Source of the DNA: Nitratidesulfovibrio liaohensis
GTDB taxonomy: Bacteria; Desulfobacterota; Desulfovibrionia; Desulfovibrionales; Desulfovibrionaceae
Length of the DNA: 41,474 nt
Assembly (NCBI RefSeq): GCF_011682075.1
Contig: NZ_VSMK01000331.1
Coordinates: 1 to 41,474, forward strand
Direction: 5' to 3'
Shown: positions 26,217-34,824 of the stretch, one piece after another
How positions within the stretch are numbered: position 1 is the first letter of the stretch
Layout of the letters: each line of letters begins with the position of its first letter
Program-made: the position numbers and the translations under genes
Notes under the pieces: generated by a model
Told to the model about the DNA's origin: nothing
Database searches by the model: none
Seen by the model: only the letters and a program-made list of their open reading frames with translations

Positions 26217-27125
26217 TCATGCCTTGCGTATGCGCATGCTGAAGTCCGCCACCGGGGCGGAGTGGGTAAGCCTGCCCACGGAGACGAAATCCGGCCCGTG
26301 GGGGGATGCCTCGGCCAGTTGCCGCAACGTTTCCAGGGTGACGCCGCCGCTGGCCTCTGTTTCGATGCCGGGGGGCACCAATGCAAGCGACTCGCGCAGG
26401 AGCGCAAGGTCCATGTTGTCCAGCATGATGCGGTCCACCTTGCAGGTCACGGCCTCGCGCACTTCGTCCGGGGTGCGGCATTCCACCTCTATGGGCGGGC
26501 AGGGCGCGTAGGCCGCGCGCAGCGCCGCCACGGCGGCGGTGATGGACCCGGCCGCGTCGATGTGGTTGTCCTTCAGCATCAGCATTTCGGCCAGGGTGCG
26601 GCGGTGGTTTTGCCCGCCGCCCACCAGCACCGCGTACTTTTCAGGAAAGCGCAGCCCCGGCAGTGTCTTGCGCGTATCCAGCAGGCGGGTGGCGGTGCCG
26701 TCCAGTTCGCGCGCGTAGCGGCGGGTAAGGTTGGCGATGCCGGACAGGTGGCAGACGAAGTTCAGGATGACCCGTTCCGCCTTCAGCACCAGCCGCGCCG
26801 GGCCTTCGATGTCGGCGGCGATGGAGCCGGGGGGCAGTTCGTCGCCGTCGGCGGTGTGCGGTGTCCACGTCCAGCCGCCCACCACCGGACTTTCCAGCAG
26901 GGCGGCGCAACGCTCCATCACCAGCGGAGCAATGGACAGCCCGGCCACCAGGGTCTGCTGCTTGGCCACGATCTGGGCGGCCAGCCGGTCCACGGGGCCG
27001 AACACGGCGTCGCTGGTCAGGTCGGGGCCGTCTTCCAGCAGGGCCAGGTCTATGGCGGCCAGCAGGTGCTCGCGGGGCTGCCCCGCGAAGAAGGCGTCGA
27101 AATCCGGTACGATATGCGATGACAT
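26217..27125 (-). CDS. nadC: Nicotinate-nucleotide diphosphorylase (quinolinate phosphoribosyltransferase)
   Basis: The 302-residue product contains the conserved quinolinate phosphoribosyltransferase motifs: LLDTRKTLPGLRFPEKYAV, GGGQNHRRTLAEMLMLKDNH (usually GGGGNHR), the EVECRT segment, IMLDNM, and EASGGVTLE. It converts quinolinate and PRPP to nicotinate mononucleotide, completing the de novo pyridine pathway with NadA and NadB. ATG at 27125 is preferred because it starts directly before MSSHIVPDF; a GTG at 27140 is an in-frame alternative. Neither has a good ribosome-binding site. It is the first gene of the unit and diverges from mgtE. Confidence 0.93.
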   Translation of the reverse strand: MSSHIVPDFDAFFAGQPREHLLAAIDLALLEDGPDLTSDAVFGPVDRLAAQIVAKQQTLVAGLSIAPLVMERCAALLESPVVGGWTWTPHTADGDELPPGSIAADIEGPARLVLKAERVILNFVCHLSGIANLTRRYARELDGTATRLLDTRKTLPGLRFPEKYAVLVGGGQNHRRTLAEMLMLKDNHIDAAGSITAAVAALRAAYAPCPPIEVECRTPDEVREAVTCKVDRIMLDNMDLALLRESLALVPPGIETEASGGVTLETLRQLAEASPHGPDFVSVGRLTHSAPVADFSMRIRKA

Positions 27126-27462
27126 GGATTGTGCCGTCACTGGCTAGATGATACACGCAGGGTGCCCCGCGCCGAGCCTGCGCCGCGTGGTGTCTTGCCG
27201 GCGCCATATGATGCGCGATACGGGGTGCACCACGAGGCATGCCACGAGGTGCTGCGACCGGGGCGCATGCCGTGTAGTAGGAGGCTGCCCCGCTTTCGTC
27301 AAGCCGACGACGCCGCGTCGCCACACGGAACGGGCATGTGCGTGGCATGCTCGCCAACGCCGCACGGGCAGATCCGGGCATAATCTCCATTCGTGCGCAT
27401 TTCACGCCTTCGCGCATTTCATGCGCATCATGTGCTTCACAGAACAGGGACAAGGGTATTTC
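27126..27462. promoter_or_regulatory. Divergent region between nadC and mgtE
   Basis: This 337-base gap has no supported gene. It should hold promoters for nadC (minus) and mgtE (plus). A 10-base direct repeat GCGCATTTCA occurs at 27395 and 27412. I looked for an M-box magnesium riboswitch and did not recognise one. CAAGGG is present 6-8 bases before the mgtE start. Confidence 0.35.
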
Positions 27463-28860
27463 ATGGCCGGGCAGGAACACGGGCAAGAGCGCGGGCACGA
27501 GTGCGTGGATGGCGTCCCCCGCGACGATGGGGACGCCTGCCGCACCATCGTGCTGCCCGAGGAATGCCGCGACCCCGCCACGCCCGGCGAAGACGCCGAG
27601 TTCGCCCACCCCGCAGACGTTGCCGACCACCTGGAGAATCTTTCGCTGGAACGGCAGGTGTGCGTGCTGCGCCACCTGCCCGCCGAGGATGCCGCCGACG
27701 CACTGGCCGAGCTTGACGAGCATGTGCGCGTCGATCTGCTGGAAAACCTCGACGCCGACGTGGCCGCCCAGATCCTGTCCGAAATGTCGCCCGACGACGC
27801 GGCGGACGTGCTGGACGAACTGGACGAGGACCACCGCGACGTCCTGCTGAGCAGCCTGGAAACCGAGGACGCCGAGGAAATCCGCCACCTCATGGGCTTC
27901 GACCCGGACACGGCGGGCGGGGTCATGAACACCGAGGTGATCATCCTCGACCACGGCCTGACCGCCGACCAGGCCATCCTGCAAATCCGCGCCGAGATCG
28001 AAGACAAGGAAATTCCCTACTACGCCTATGTCGTGGACGAGCAGGATCGGCTGGTGGGCGTGCTTTCGCTGCGCGACATCATGCTGTGCAAGCCCGGCAC
28101 CAGGCTGCGGGACGAGGTGCGCGGCCAGGGCCTGATTTCCGTGCTGTTCGACCAGGACAAGGAAGAGGTGGCGCACCTGCTGGGCCACTACAACTTCATG
28201 GCCATGCCCGTGGTGGACTACGAAGGCCGCCTGCTGGGCGTGGTCACCCACGACGACATCATCGACATCATCCATGACGAGGCGTCCGAGGACATGCTGG
28301 GCATGGTGGGCGCGGGCACGGACGAAACCGTGGACACGCCGTGGCACGAATCGGTGCTGAAGCGTCTGCCGTGGCTGGTCATCAACATGCTGAATTCGGC
28401 GGTGTCGGCGTCCGTGGTGTACATGTTCGAAGGGTCCATCGCCCAGATGGCGGTGCTGGCCGTGCTGATGCCCATGGTGGCCAACCAGGCGGGCAACACC
28501 GGGCAGCAGGCGCTGGCCGTGATGATCCGGCAGTTGGCGGTGGAGCGGTTCGACCGGCGCAAGGCATGGTGGGCCGTGCTGCGCGAGGCCAAGATAGGCC
28601 TGTCCAGCGGGGCCATTGTCGCGTTGCTGGTGCTGTGCGCGGTGTGGGCGTTTGCCGGGTCGTGGAAGCTGGCCTCGGTGATGTCGCTGGCGCTGCTGCT
28701 GGACATGCTGCTGGGCGCGCTGGCCGGTGCGTCCATTCCGCTCATTTTGCGGGCCGTGGGGCGTGACCCGGCGCAGGCGTCCAGCATCTTTCTGACGGCC
28801 ATCACCGACGGTGCGGGTTTTTTCATCTTTCTGGGGCTGGCGACGCTGGTATTGTTTTAG
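27463..28860 (+). CDS. mgtE: Magnesium channel/transporter MgtE
   Basis: The 465-residue protein shows the three MgtE parts. First is an acidic helical N domain (about residues 45-160, Asp/Glu-rich repeats such as LSEMSPDDAADVLDEL). Then come two CBS domains (about 165-290, with RLVGVLSLRDIM and RLLGVVTHDDIIDII). Last is a five-helix membrane domain with MPMVANQAGNTGQQ and a final helix region DPAQASSIFLTAITDGAGFF, matching the conserved pore and GxxGNxG motifs with some substitutions. It forms a homodimeric Mg2+ channel gated by Mg2+ binding to the N and CBS domains. ATG at 27463 is preferred, with AAGGG 6 bases upstream; ATG at 27421 would add a non-conserved leader. Confidence 0.92.
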   Translation: MAGQEHGQERGHECVDGVPRDDGDACRTIVLPEECRDPATPGEDAEFAHPADVADHLENLSLERQVCVLRHLPAEDAADALAELDEHVRVDLLENLDADVAAQILSEMSPDDAADVLDELDEDHRDVLLSSLETEDAEEIRHLMGFDPDTAGGVMNTEVIILDHGLTADQAILQIRAEIEDKEIPYYAYVVDEQDRLVGVLSLRDIMLCKPGTRLRDEVRGQGLISVLFDQDKEEVAHLLGHYNFMAMPVVDYEGRLLGVVTHDDIIDIIHDEASEDMLGMVGAGTDETVDTPWHESVLKRLPWLVINMLNSAVSASVVYMFEGSIAQMAVLAVLMPMVANQAGNTGQQALAVMIRQLAVERFDRRKAWWAVLREAKIGLSSGAIVALLVLCAVWAFAGSWKLASVMSLALLLDMLLGALAGASIPLILRAVGRDPAQASSIFLTAITDGAGFFIFLGLATLVLF

Positions 28861-28993
28861 GGGACGTGTCGCGTGGCTTAGGAGCGTGGGCACCCTGCGG
28901 ACGGAATCCTGCGCGCTGCGGTCGTCATCCGTTTGCCTGTGTGCCGTGATCCCCTTTAGCGTTGTTGCAAGGCATTGCTCTACTGCAAACAAG
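28861..28993. other. Intergenic stretch with a dispersed 20-base motif
   Basis: After mgtE, 28913-28932 repeats with two mismatches the 20-base motif found at 22213-22232 inside the MITE-like element. No gene or promoter is seen here; it may be a decayed element. Confidence 0.4.
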
Positions 28994-29026
28994 AAGGGCC
29001 GGTCCCCCATGGTGGGACCGGCCCTT
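28994..29026 (-). terminator. Terminator of the minus-strand taurine/ABC operon
   Basis: AAGGGCCGGTCCC (28994-29006) and GGGACCGGCCCTT (29014-29026) form a perfect 13-bp stem with a 7-base loop. On the minus strand it is followed by a T-rich CTTGTTTG stretch. It lies 35 bases past the last ABC gene and may also end the mgtE transcript. Confidence 0.8.
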
Positions 29027-29060
29027 GGCCGTTCGGTGCGGCAGCCCGCCGTCGCGCGGG

Positions 29061-29810
29061 CTACAGGGTGAGCACCGAGGCGTCTATGATCTCGCGGCGC
29101 ATCTCCAGAAAGTGCTTGCCCGTCAGGTCGCGAGGGCGGGGCAGGTCCACGGTGTAGGTGCGCTGCACCCGTCCGGGCAGCTTGCCCTCGATGGTCACGA
29201 TCCGGTCGGCCAGAAACAGCGCCTCGTCGGTGTTGTTGGTCACGAAAAGGACGGTGCGCTTGTCGGTCTGCCAGATGCGCTCTGTTTCCTGTTCCATGAA
29301 GATGCGCGTCTGGGCGTCCAACTGGCCGAAGGGTTCATCCAGCAGCATCACCCGTGGCTTGTTGGCGTAGGCGCGGGCAATGCCCACGCGCTGCTTCATG
29401 CCGCCGGAAAGCTGATGCGGGTAGTGCTTTTCAAAGCCGTTCAGCCCCACCAGGTCGATGTAGTGCATGGCGATGTCGCGGGCTTCGTCCCTGGGCAGGC
29501 CGCATAGCTTCGGCCCCATTTCCACGTTGCCGAGCACTGTCTTCCACGGAAACAGCATGTACCCCTGGAACACCAGGCCCCGGTCGGCCCCCGGCCCGGT
29601 CACTGGCTCGCCGTCAAGGATGACGGTGCCGGTGGTGGGCGTTTCCAGTCCGGCGATGATGCGCAGCAGCGTGCTCTTGCCGCTCTGGCCGGGGCCGAGG
29701 ATGACCACGAATTCGTTGGCCTGCACGTCGATGCTCACGTCCTCGAGCACCGGGACTTCCTGACTGCCCTTCTGGATGAAGGTCTTGCTCACGTTGCGGC
29801 ATTCGATCAC
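29061..29810 (-). CDS. ABC importer ATPase 2 (TauB/SsuB-like), H-loop His replaced by Asn
   Basis: The 249-residue ATPase has Walker A GPGQSGKST (residues 39-47), Q-loop FQGYMLFPW, a fully canonical signature LSGGMKQR (134-141) and Walker B RVMLLDEP. In the H-loop, where TauB-type proteins read VTHDxDEA, it reads FVTNNTDEA, so the catalytic His is Asn192. It sits in the cytoplasm under the permeases of a nitrate/sulfonate/taurine-type importer. It is the last gene of the operon tpa-ald-ATPase1-binding protein-permease-permease-ATPase2. The first ATPase has the complementary defect, so the two probably pair as a heterodimer. The substrate is inferred to be taurine or a related C2 compound from the operon partners. 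Confidence 0.88.
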   Translation of the reverse strand: MIECRNVSKTFIQKGSQEVPVLEDVSIDVQANEFVVILGPGQSGKSTLLRIIAGLETPTTGTVILDGEPVTGPGADRGLVFQGYMLFPWKTVLGNVEMGPKLCGLPRDEARDIAMHYIDLVGLNGFEKHYPHQLSGGMKQRVGIARAYANKPRVMLLDEPFGQLDAQTRIFMEQETERIWQTDKRTVLFVTNNTDEALFLADRIVTIEGKLPGRVQRTYTVDLPRPRDLTGKHFLEMRREIIDASVLTL

Positions 29811-29852
29811 GGCGTCGTCCCTTCCTTTGGGGCTGGGGTTCCGGCGGTGGGG

Positions 29853-30731
29853 CTACAGGCCCACGATCTTGCGCTTCCACGGACACAGCTTGCGTTCCAG
29901 CGCGGTGACCAGCAGCGTGGTGCCCCACGCCGCCGCCGCGATGACCGCCATGCCGCCGATGACCATGGCCGGTTGCGACAGGTTCATGCCCTGCACGATG
30001 ATGTACCCCATGCCCGAACGGGCGCTGACCAGTTCCGCCGCCAGCACGCAGGTCCAGGCGATGCTGAGCGATATCTGCAGCCCAGCGAAGATGGCCGGGA
30101 ACGAGGCGGGAAAACAGACGTGCAATATCTCGTCGCGCCGCTTGCCGCCCAGCATGCGCACCACATCGTACAGTTCCGGCTCCACCAGGCGCACGCCGTT
30201 GTAGGCGTTGAGCAGGCACGGCACGAAGGTGCCCAGCACGATGATGAACACCTTGGACGTTTCGCCGATGCCGAACCACAGGATGGATATGGATATCCAC
30301 GAGATGGGCGGCATGGGCTTCAGCAGGTCGAACAGGGGCTTGACGATGGCGTTGACGTAGCGGTTCAGCGCCATGAACAGCCCCAGCGGAACGGCGATGG
30401 CGGCGGCGATGGAAAAGCCTATCACCACGCGCTGGGTGCTGGCCCACACGTGGCCCCAAAGGGTCAGTTCCGCCAGTTCCTCGCGGGTGAGCACCGCCAG
30501 CTGTTCCAGCACTTCATGCGGGCGGGCCAGGACGCTGCTGCCCGCGCCCAGCACGTTGGAGCGGGCCAGCCAGTCCCACAACCAGAAGAACGCTACGATG
30601 GACACGGTATGAAGGAACCAGCGGTTGGTGAGGATGCGCCCCAGGCTGATGGGGCCGCGGTCCACCACCTGCCCCACGGTCTCGTTGGCGATGGAAGAGC
30701 TTGCGGCGCTGCACGTGGCTTCCTGCGACAT
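29853..30731 (-). CDS. ABC importer permease 2 (nitrate/sulfonate/taurine type)
   Basis: The 292-residue inner-membrane protein has about six helices and the binding-protein-dependent permease signature, visible as VRMLGGKRRDEILHVCFPASFPAIFAGLQISL with the coupling helix that contacts an ATPase. It has a longer cytoplasmic N-terminus (about 35 residues) than permease 1. It starts 3 bases after the permease 1 stop, which indicates translational coupling, and its own ATPase gene follows 42 bases later. With permease 1 it would form a heterodimeric channel for the imported C2 substrate. Confidence 0.88.
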   Translation of the reverse strand: MSQEATCSAASSSIANETVGQVVDRGPISLGRILTNRWFLHTVSIVAFFWLWDWLARSNVLGAGSSVLARPHEVLEQLAVLTREELAELTLWGHVWASTQRVVIGFSIAAAIAVPLGLFMALNRYVNAIVKPLFDLLKPMPPISWISISILWFGIGETSKVFIIVLGTFVPCLLNAYNGVRLVEPELYDVVRMLGGKRRDEILHVCFPASFPAIFAGLQISLSIAWTCVLAAELVSARSGMGYIIVQGMNLSQPAMVIGGMAVIAAAAWGTTLLVTALERKLCPWKRKIVGL

Positions 30732-30734
30732 GGT

Positions 30735-31532
30735 CTACCTCCTGATTCCGGCCAGCAGCCGCTTTTCCACCCTGTCGATGATCACGCCGATGAAGGCGCC
30801 GGTCAGCCCCACCATGAACATGCCCAGCACCACCATTTCGGGCATGGCCAGGCGACGGCCCATGGTGATCATGAACCCCAGGCCCGCGTCGGCGGCCAGC
30901 AGTTCCGCCGCGACAAGGTTGGTCCAGCAGCAGGCCAGCGCGATCTGCAGGGCGCCGAAGACCATGGGCAGGGCGGAAGGGATGCACAGCTGCCTGAAAA
31001 TCTGCCAGTCGCTGGCCCCGTAGGTGCGGGCCATCTGGATGAGCGTGGGATTGGTCATCTTGACCCCCACGTAGGCGTTGATGACGCACGGAACCAGCCC
31101 CCCCAGCCAGATGATGAATATCTTGCCGGGCAGCCCGATGCCGAACCAGAAGATGGTCAGGGGTATCCACGCCACGGGGGGAATGGGCCGGATGATCTCG
31201 AAGATGGGCCGCGCAAGGCCCTCGGCCACGTTGAACCAGCCCATGGCCAGCCCCAGCGGCAGCCCCACGGCCAGGGCCAGGAAATAGCCGCCGAAGGCCT
31301 CCTGGATGCTGACCCAGGCGTGCTGGTGCAGCAGGGCGCCGTCGGGGTCCATGTTGGTGAACTTGTCGAACAGCAGTTGCGTCACGGTGGTGGGCGCGGC
31401 CAGCATGGTGTCCGGCACGACCCCGGTGCGCACGACGATCTCCCATGCGATGAAGAACGTGGCCACGCTGACGATGGGCAGTATTTTCAGCGCCAGCGGC
31501 GTTCTTACGACAACCTCGCGATATGCGGTCAT
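30735..31532 (-). CDS. ABC importer permease 1 (nitrate/sulfonate/taurine type)
   Basis: The 265-residue product is a six-helix permease with the typical segments FEIIRPIPPVAWIPLTIFWFG and ARTYGASDWQIFRQLCIPSALPMVFGALQIAL (the coupling EAA-like loop). Its sequence is clearly related to permease 2 but not recent: identity is confined to the motifs. It follows the binding-protein gene by 71 bases on the same strand and is coupled to permease 2. It is expected to form half of the membrane channel for the importer. Confidence 0.9.
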   Translation of the reverse strand: MTAYREVVVRTPLALKILPIVSVATFFIAWEIVVRTGVVPDTMLAAPTTVTQLLFDKFTNMDPDGALLHQHAWVSIQEAFGGYFLALAVGLPLGLAMGWFNVAEGLARPIFEIIRPIPPVAWIPLTIFWFGIGLPGKIFIIWLGGLVPCVINAYVGVKMTNPTLIQMARTYGASDWQIFRQLCIPSALPMVFGALQIALACCWTNLVAAELLAADAGLGFMITMGRRLAMPEMVVLGMFMVGLTGAFIGVIIDRVEKRLLAGIRR

Positions 31533-31603
31533 GCATGCCTCCGGTGTCGGCGGTGGAGGGGAGCGGCGCCCGCCCCGCGCGGGCGGGCGCCGTGCGGAAA
31601 CGG

Positions 31604-32668
31604 TTACTTCACGGTGGGCACGAGCTTCAGGAACTTGTCGGTGATGTAGTAGCCGGTCAGCAGCTTCTCGCCTTCAGCAGGCTTCAGCTTGCCGAGTTCG
31701 GTAAAGAACTTCACCAGGTCCTTCTGCCATGCCTGCACCTGGCTTTCACCGGTGGAGGCATCGAACATCTTCAGCTGTTCCTGCAAGGTGAACACCGGGT
31801 GCAGTTCCAGGTCCATCTTTGCTTCTTCTTCGGTCATGTTCAGCCCGGCCCACTTCAGGAAACGGGTGTATTCGGGGGCCAGCTTCACGCCTTCGGCACG
31901 CAGCGCGTCGATGCCCTGGAAGTACACCTTGAGGAAACGCGCCACTTCTTCGGGGTTCTTGTCACAGTATTCCTTGTCGCCGATGAGCACGATGGGCACG
32001 AAGCCGCCCGCCGTCTTGACGTCGGAGGCAACCTTCCAGCCCTTCTTGAGGCCGTTGTACATTTGCGGGGCCCACAGCACCACGGCGTCGCCGATGCCCT
32101 TTTCGAACGCGGCCACGCACTGGGCGGGGTCCATGTTCTTGATGGTCACGTCCTTGTCGGTCAGGCCAAGCGACTTCAGCCACAGGCTCATGGCGTAGTG
32201 GCCGGACGAGATGGTGGTGGCGAGGATGGTCTTGCCCTTGACGCTTTCAGGCGAGCCGAACACGTCGGGGTGCTTGGGGTTGAAGCCCTTGGTCTTCAGG
32301 ATGGGGCTGTCCGGGCGCACCAGCACCGCATTGGTCACCGACTCATCGTTGGCGATGGCGATGAGGTAGGCGTTCTGGCGCAGCGCGCCGAACATCATGG
32401 GCACGCCGCCCGTGCCGCCCACGACCCACTGTTTGGCGGGCAGGGCCTCGATCTGGGCCATGCCCGAATCAAACATGTGCAGCTTGAAGTCGAAACCGGC
32501 GGCCTTGTCCCAGCCTTGCTGCTTGGCGTACCAGGGCACGAAGGTTTCGTGCTCGGCCTGCCAGGTGGTGTCCAGGGGCTTCACCTCGGCGGCAAGGGCC
32601 GTCACCGCCATGGCAAGAAGAGCCATCACGGCAGCCGCAAATCCAACCCAACGTTTCATCTGGAGCAT
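31604..32668 (-). CDS. ABC importer substrate-binding protein (taurine/sulfonate-type)
   Basis: This 354-residue precursor has a Sec signal (basic MLQMKRW, hydrophobic stretch, cut at ALA-AE near residue 26) and a periplasmic binding domain of the NMT1/TauA type. The start of the mature part reads TTWQAEHETFVPWYAKQQGWDK and is followed by AKQWVVGGTGGVPMM. It is the only binding protein in the operon, so it should serve both permease/ATPase pairs. Its genomic partners (tpa, ald, xsc, phnX) suggest it binds taurine or a related aminosulfonate/aminophosphonate, but the ligand is not read from the sequence. ATG at 32668 has a strong AAGGAGG 7 bases upstream, which overrides the longer frame that starts at 32779. 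Confidence 0.88.
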   Translation of the reverse strand: MLQMKRWVGFAAAVMALLAMAVTALAAEVKPLDTTWQAEHETFVPWYAKQQGWDKAAGFDFKLHMFDSGMAQIEALPAKQWVVGGTGGVPMMFGALRQNAYLIAIANDESVTNAVLVRPDSPILKTKGFNPKHPDVFGSPESVKGKTILATTISSGHYAMSLWLKSLGLTDKDVTIKNMDPAQCVAAFEKGIGDAVVLWAPQMYNGLKKGWKVASDVKTAGGFVPIVLIGDKEYCDKNPEEVARFLKVYFQGIDALRAEGVKLAPEYTRFLKWAGLNMTEEEAKMDLELHPVFTLQEQLKMFDASTGESQVQAWQKDLVKFFTELGKLKPAEGEKLLTGYYITDKFLKLVPTVK

Positions 32669-32744
32669 GGTCAGACCTCCTTGAAGCAGGTTACGGTAGA
32701 CTGTCTGGGCGTATGTTCTTGCCATTGCGTGTCCCCTTGGGGGG

Positions 32745-33500
32745 TTACCACCATCTGATGAGGTCCGTGACGTGTTCACGGATGCGCACGAATTCCGGGT
32801 CCATGAAGTCGCGCGGGCGGGGCAGGTCCACCTTCACCTCCGCCTTGATGCGGGTGGGCTTGTTGGACAGCACCAGGATGCGCTCGGAAACGTAGACCGC
32901 TTCCTCGATGTTGTGGGTGATGAACAGCACCGTGCTTTTCAGCTTGCGCCACAGGTTGACCAGTTCGTCCTCCAGGTAGAACCGCAGCTTCACGTCCAGT
33001 TGGCCGTACGGCTCGTCCATCAGCAGCAGGTCCGGGTCAACGGCGAACGCGCGCGAAACCGCGATGCGCTGCTGCATGCTGGCGGATATCTGGTTGGGAT
33101 ATAGGTTCGCGCACTGGGTCAGCCCCACCATGTCCAGGATATGGTCGAGCCGCTCGTCGATCTCCTTCCGGGGGCGTCCCTTGACCTCCATGCCGTAGGC
33201 CACGTTTTCGCGCACGGTGCGCCAGGGCAGGCAGGTGGGTTCCTGGAAGACGTAGGAGATGTTGTGGCGCTTGGGGTTGGCGGGGGTGCCGTCGATGAGG
33301 ATCTGTCCGCTCGATGCGGGCAGCAGGCAGGACAGGGTGTTGAGGAAGGTGGTCTTGCCGCAGCCCGTGGGGCCGACGATGGCCACGAACTCGCCCTCGG
33401 CCACCGAGAAGGAGATGTCGTTGAGCACCAGCAGTTCTCCGAACCGCTTGGTGAGATTGCATACTTCGATCTTGTTCCGTGGTCTGGCGGCGTTTTGCAC
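32745..33500 (-). CDS. ABC importer ATPase 1 (TauB/SsuB-like), signature motif altered to ISAS
   Basis: The 251-residue ATPase has Walker A GPTGCGKTT (residues 43-51), Q-loop FQEPTCLPW, Walker B DLLLMDEP and an intact H-loop histidine (ITHNIEEA, His196). Its signature, normally LSGGM, reads ISASM (residues 138-142) within NQISASMQQR. GTG at 33500 is preceded by GGAG at 7 bases. It lies after ald, separated by a 185-base gap that includes a GC-rich hairpin. Together with ATPase 2, which keeps LSGGM but lacks the H-loop histidine, one consensus site (Walker A and His of ATPase 1 with LSGGM of ATPase 2) and one degenerate site would form. Confidence 0.88.
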   Translation of the reverse strand: MQNAARPRNKIEVCNLTKRFGELLVLNDISFSVAEGEFVAIVGPTGCGKTTFLNTLSCLLPASSGQILIDGTPANPKRHNISYVFQEPTCLPWRTVRENVAYGMEVKGRPRKEIDERLDHILDMVGLTQCANLYPNQISASMQQRIAVSRAFAVDPDLLLMDEPYGQLDVKLRFYLEDELVNLWRKLKSTVLFITHNIEEAVYVSERILVLSNKPTRIKAEVKVDLPRPRDFMDPEFVRIREHVTDLIRWW

Positions 33501-33530
33501 GGGTACGCTCCATCGGCGGGGTGGCCGTCT

Positions 33531-33569
33531 CCTGCGGCCCGCCCTTGGGGGAGGGGGCGGGCGCGCAGG
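33531..33569. repeat. GC-rich hairpin between ald and ATPase 1
   Basis: CCTGCGGCCCGCCC (33531-33544) pairs with 33555-33569 with one extra base. It lies in the 141-base-plus gap between ald and the importer genes and could reduce read-through or stabilise the transcript. It lacks a T-tract, so it is not called a terminator. Confidence 0.55.
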
Positions 33570-33685
33570 AAACGGGCTGCCGCGTTGACAGGGGCGGCGG
33601 ATTCCGCGTCGTCGTCATGCTTCCGGGGGCGGGGCGTACCTGGCCGACCCCCGTGCGGGGACCGGCCGTGCCCGGATTGCCCCGA

Positions 33686-34795
33686 CTACAACACCTCTTC
33701 AACCGGCGCGTGCGGCAGCCCGAAGGCTTCGGCCACGGCCGGGTAGGTTATCTTGCCGTCCACCACGTTCAGCCCCTTGCGGATGTCCGCGTGCTGGCGG
33801 CAGGCTTCCTTCCACCCCATGTCCGCGATGGTCAGGGCGTAGGGAAGGGTTGCGTTGGTCAGCGCGGCGGTGGAGGTCATGGCCACCGCGCCGGGTATGT
33901 TGGCCACGCAGTAGTGGCTCACGCCGTCCACCACGTATACCGGGTCGGCATGGGTGGTCGGGCGGGAGGTTTCGAAGCAGCCGCCCTGGTCGATGGCCAC
34001 ATCCACCAGGATGGAGCCCCTGCGCATCTGTTTCAGGTCTTCGCGGGTGACCAGGTGGGGCGCCTTGGCGCCGGGCACCAGCACCGCGCCCACCACCACG
34101 TCGGCTTGGGGCAGCAGCTTGCGGATGGCGTAGGGGCCGGACATCATGGTGATACAGTTGGGGGGCATCACGTCGCTGAGGTAGCGCAGCCGGTCCAGGT
34201 TCTTGTCCAGCAGGTACACCGTTGCGCCAAGGCCGCAGGCCATCTTGGCCGCGTTGATGCCCACGGTGCCCCCGCCGATGACCACCACCACGGCGGGTTC
34301 CACGCCGGGCACGCCGCCCATCAGCTTGCCCATGCCCCCCGTGGGTATTTCCAGGTATTTTGCGGCCTGCTGAATGGCCATGCGGCCCGCCACCTCGGAC
34401 ATGGGGGTAAGCAGCGGCAACGAGCCGTCCGCCTTCTGGATGGTTTCGTAGGCGATGTTCACGCTGCGCGCGGCCACCAGCGCGTGGGTCTGTTCCTCGT
34501 CGGCGGCCAGGTGCAGGTAGGTGAACAGTATCTGATTCTTGCGCAGCATGCCGTATTCCGAAGGCTGCGGTTCCTTGACGTGCATGACCATGCCGCATTC
34601 GGCAAAGATGGTCCGCGCATCGGCCATGACCGCGCCCGCGGCCACGTATTCGTCATCGCCAAAGCCCGCGCCTTCGCCCGCACCGGCCTGCACCAGCACC
34701 GAGTGCCCGTGCGACCGCATGGCCACCACACCCGCGGGCGTCATGGCCACGCGGTTCTCCAGTACCTTGATCTCTTTCAGAATGCCGACCTGCAT
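33686..34795 (-). CDS. ald: Alanine dehydrogenase
   Basis: The 369-residue enzyme matches alanine dehydrogenase throughout: N-terminal MQVGILKEIKVLENRVAMTP, VKEPQPSEY, TYLHLAAD with the catalytic histidine, a Rossmann motif VVIGGGTVGINAA, and DVAIDQGGC. It oxidises alanine to pyruvate, NH3 and NADH in the cytoplasm. Next to tpa it regenerates the pyruvate used as amino acceptor and makes taurine deamination net ammonia-releasing; a tpa-ald pair is known from Bilophila. ATG at 34795 follows GGAG at 7 bases; a longer start at 34828 would overlap tpa and is not favoured. Confidence 0.95.
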   Translation of the reverse strand: MQVGILKEIKVLENRVAMTPAGVVAMRSHGHSVLVQAGAGEGAGFGDDEYVAAGAVMADARTIFAECGMVMHVKEPQPSEYGMLRKNQILFTYLHLAADEEQTHALVAARSVNIAYETIQKADGSLPLLTPMSEVAGRMAIQQAAKYLEIPTGGMGKLMGGVPGVEPAVVVVIGGGTVGINAAKMACGLGATVYLLDKNLDRLRYLSDVMPPNCITMMSGPYAIRKLLPQADVVVGAVLVPGAKAPHLVTREDLKQMRRGSILVDVAIDQGGCFETSRPTTHADPVYVVDGVSHYCVANIPGAVAMTSTAALTNATLPYALTIADMGWKEACRQHADIRKGLNVVDGKITYPAVAEAFGLPHAPVEEVL

Positions 34796-34824
34796 GGGGT
34801 GCTCCTGTGAGGTGATTGCGGGTA

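Noticed and set aside
27126-27462. M-box magnesium riboswitch before mgtE
   Set aside because: I could not recognise the conserved M-box core, and the class is mainly found in other phyla.
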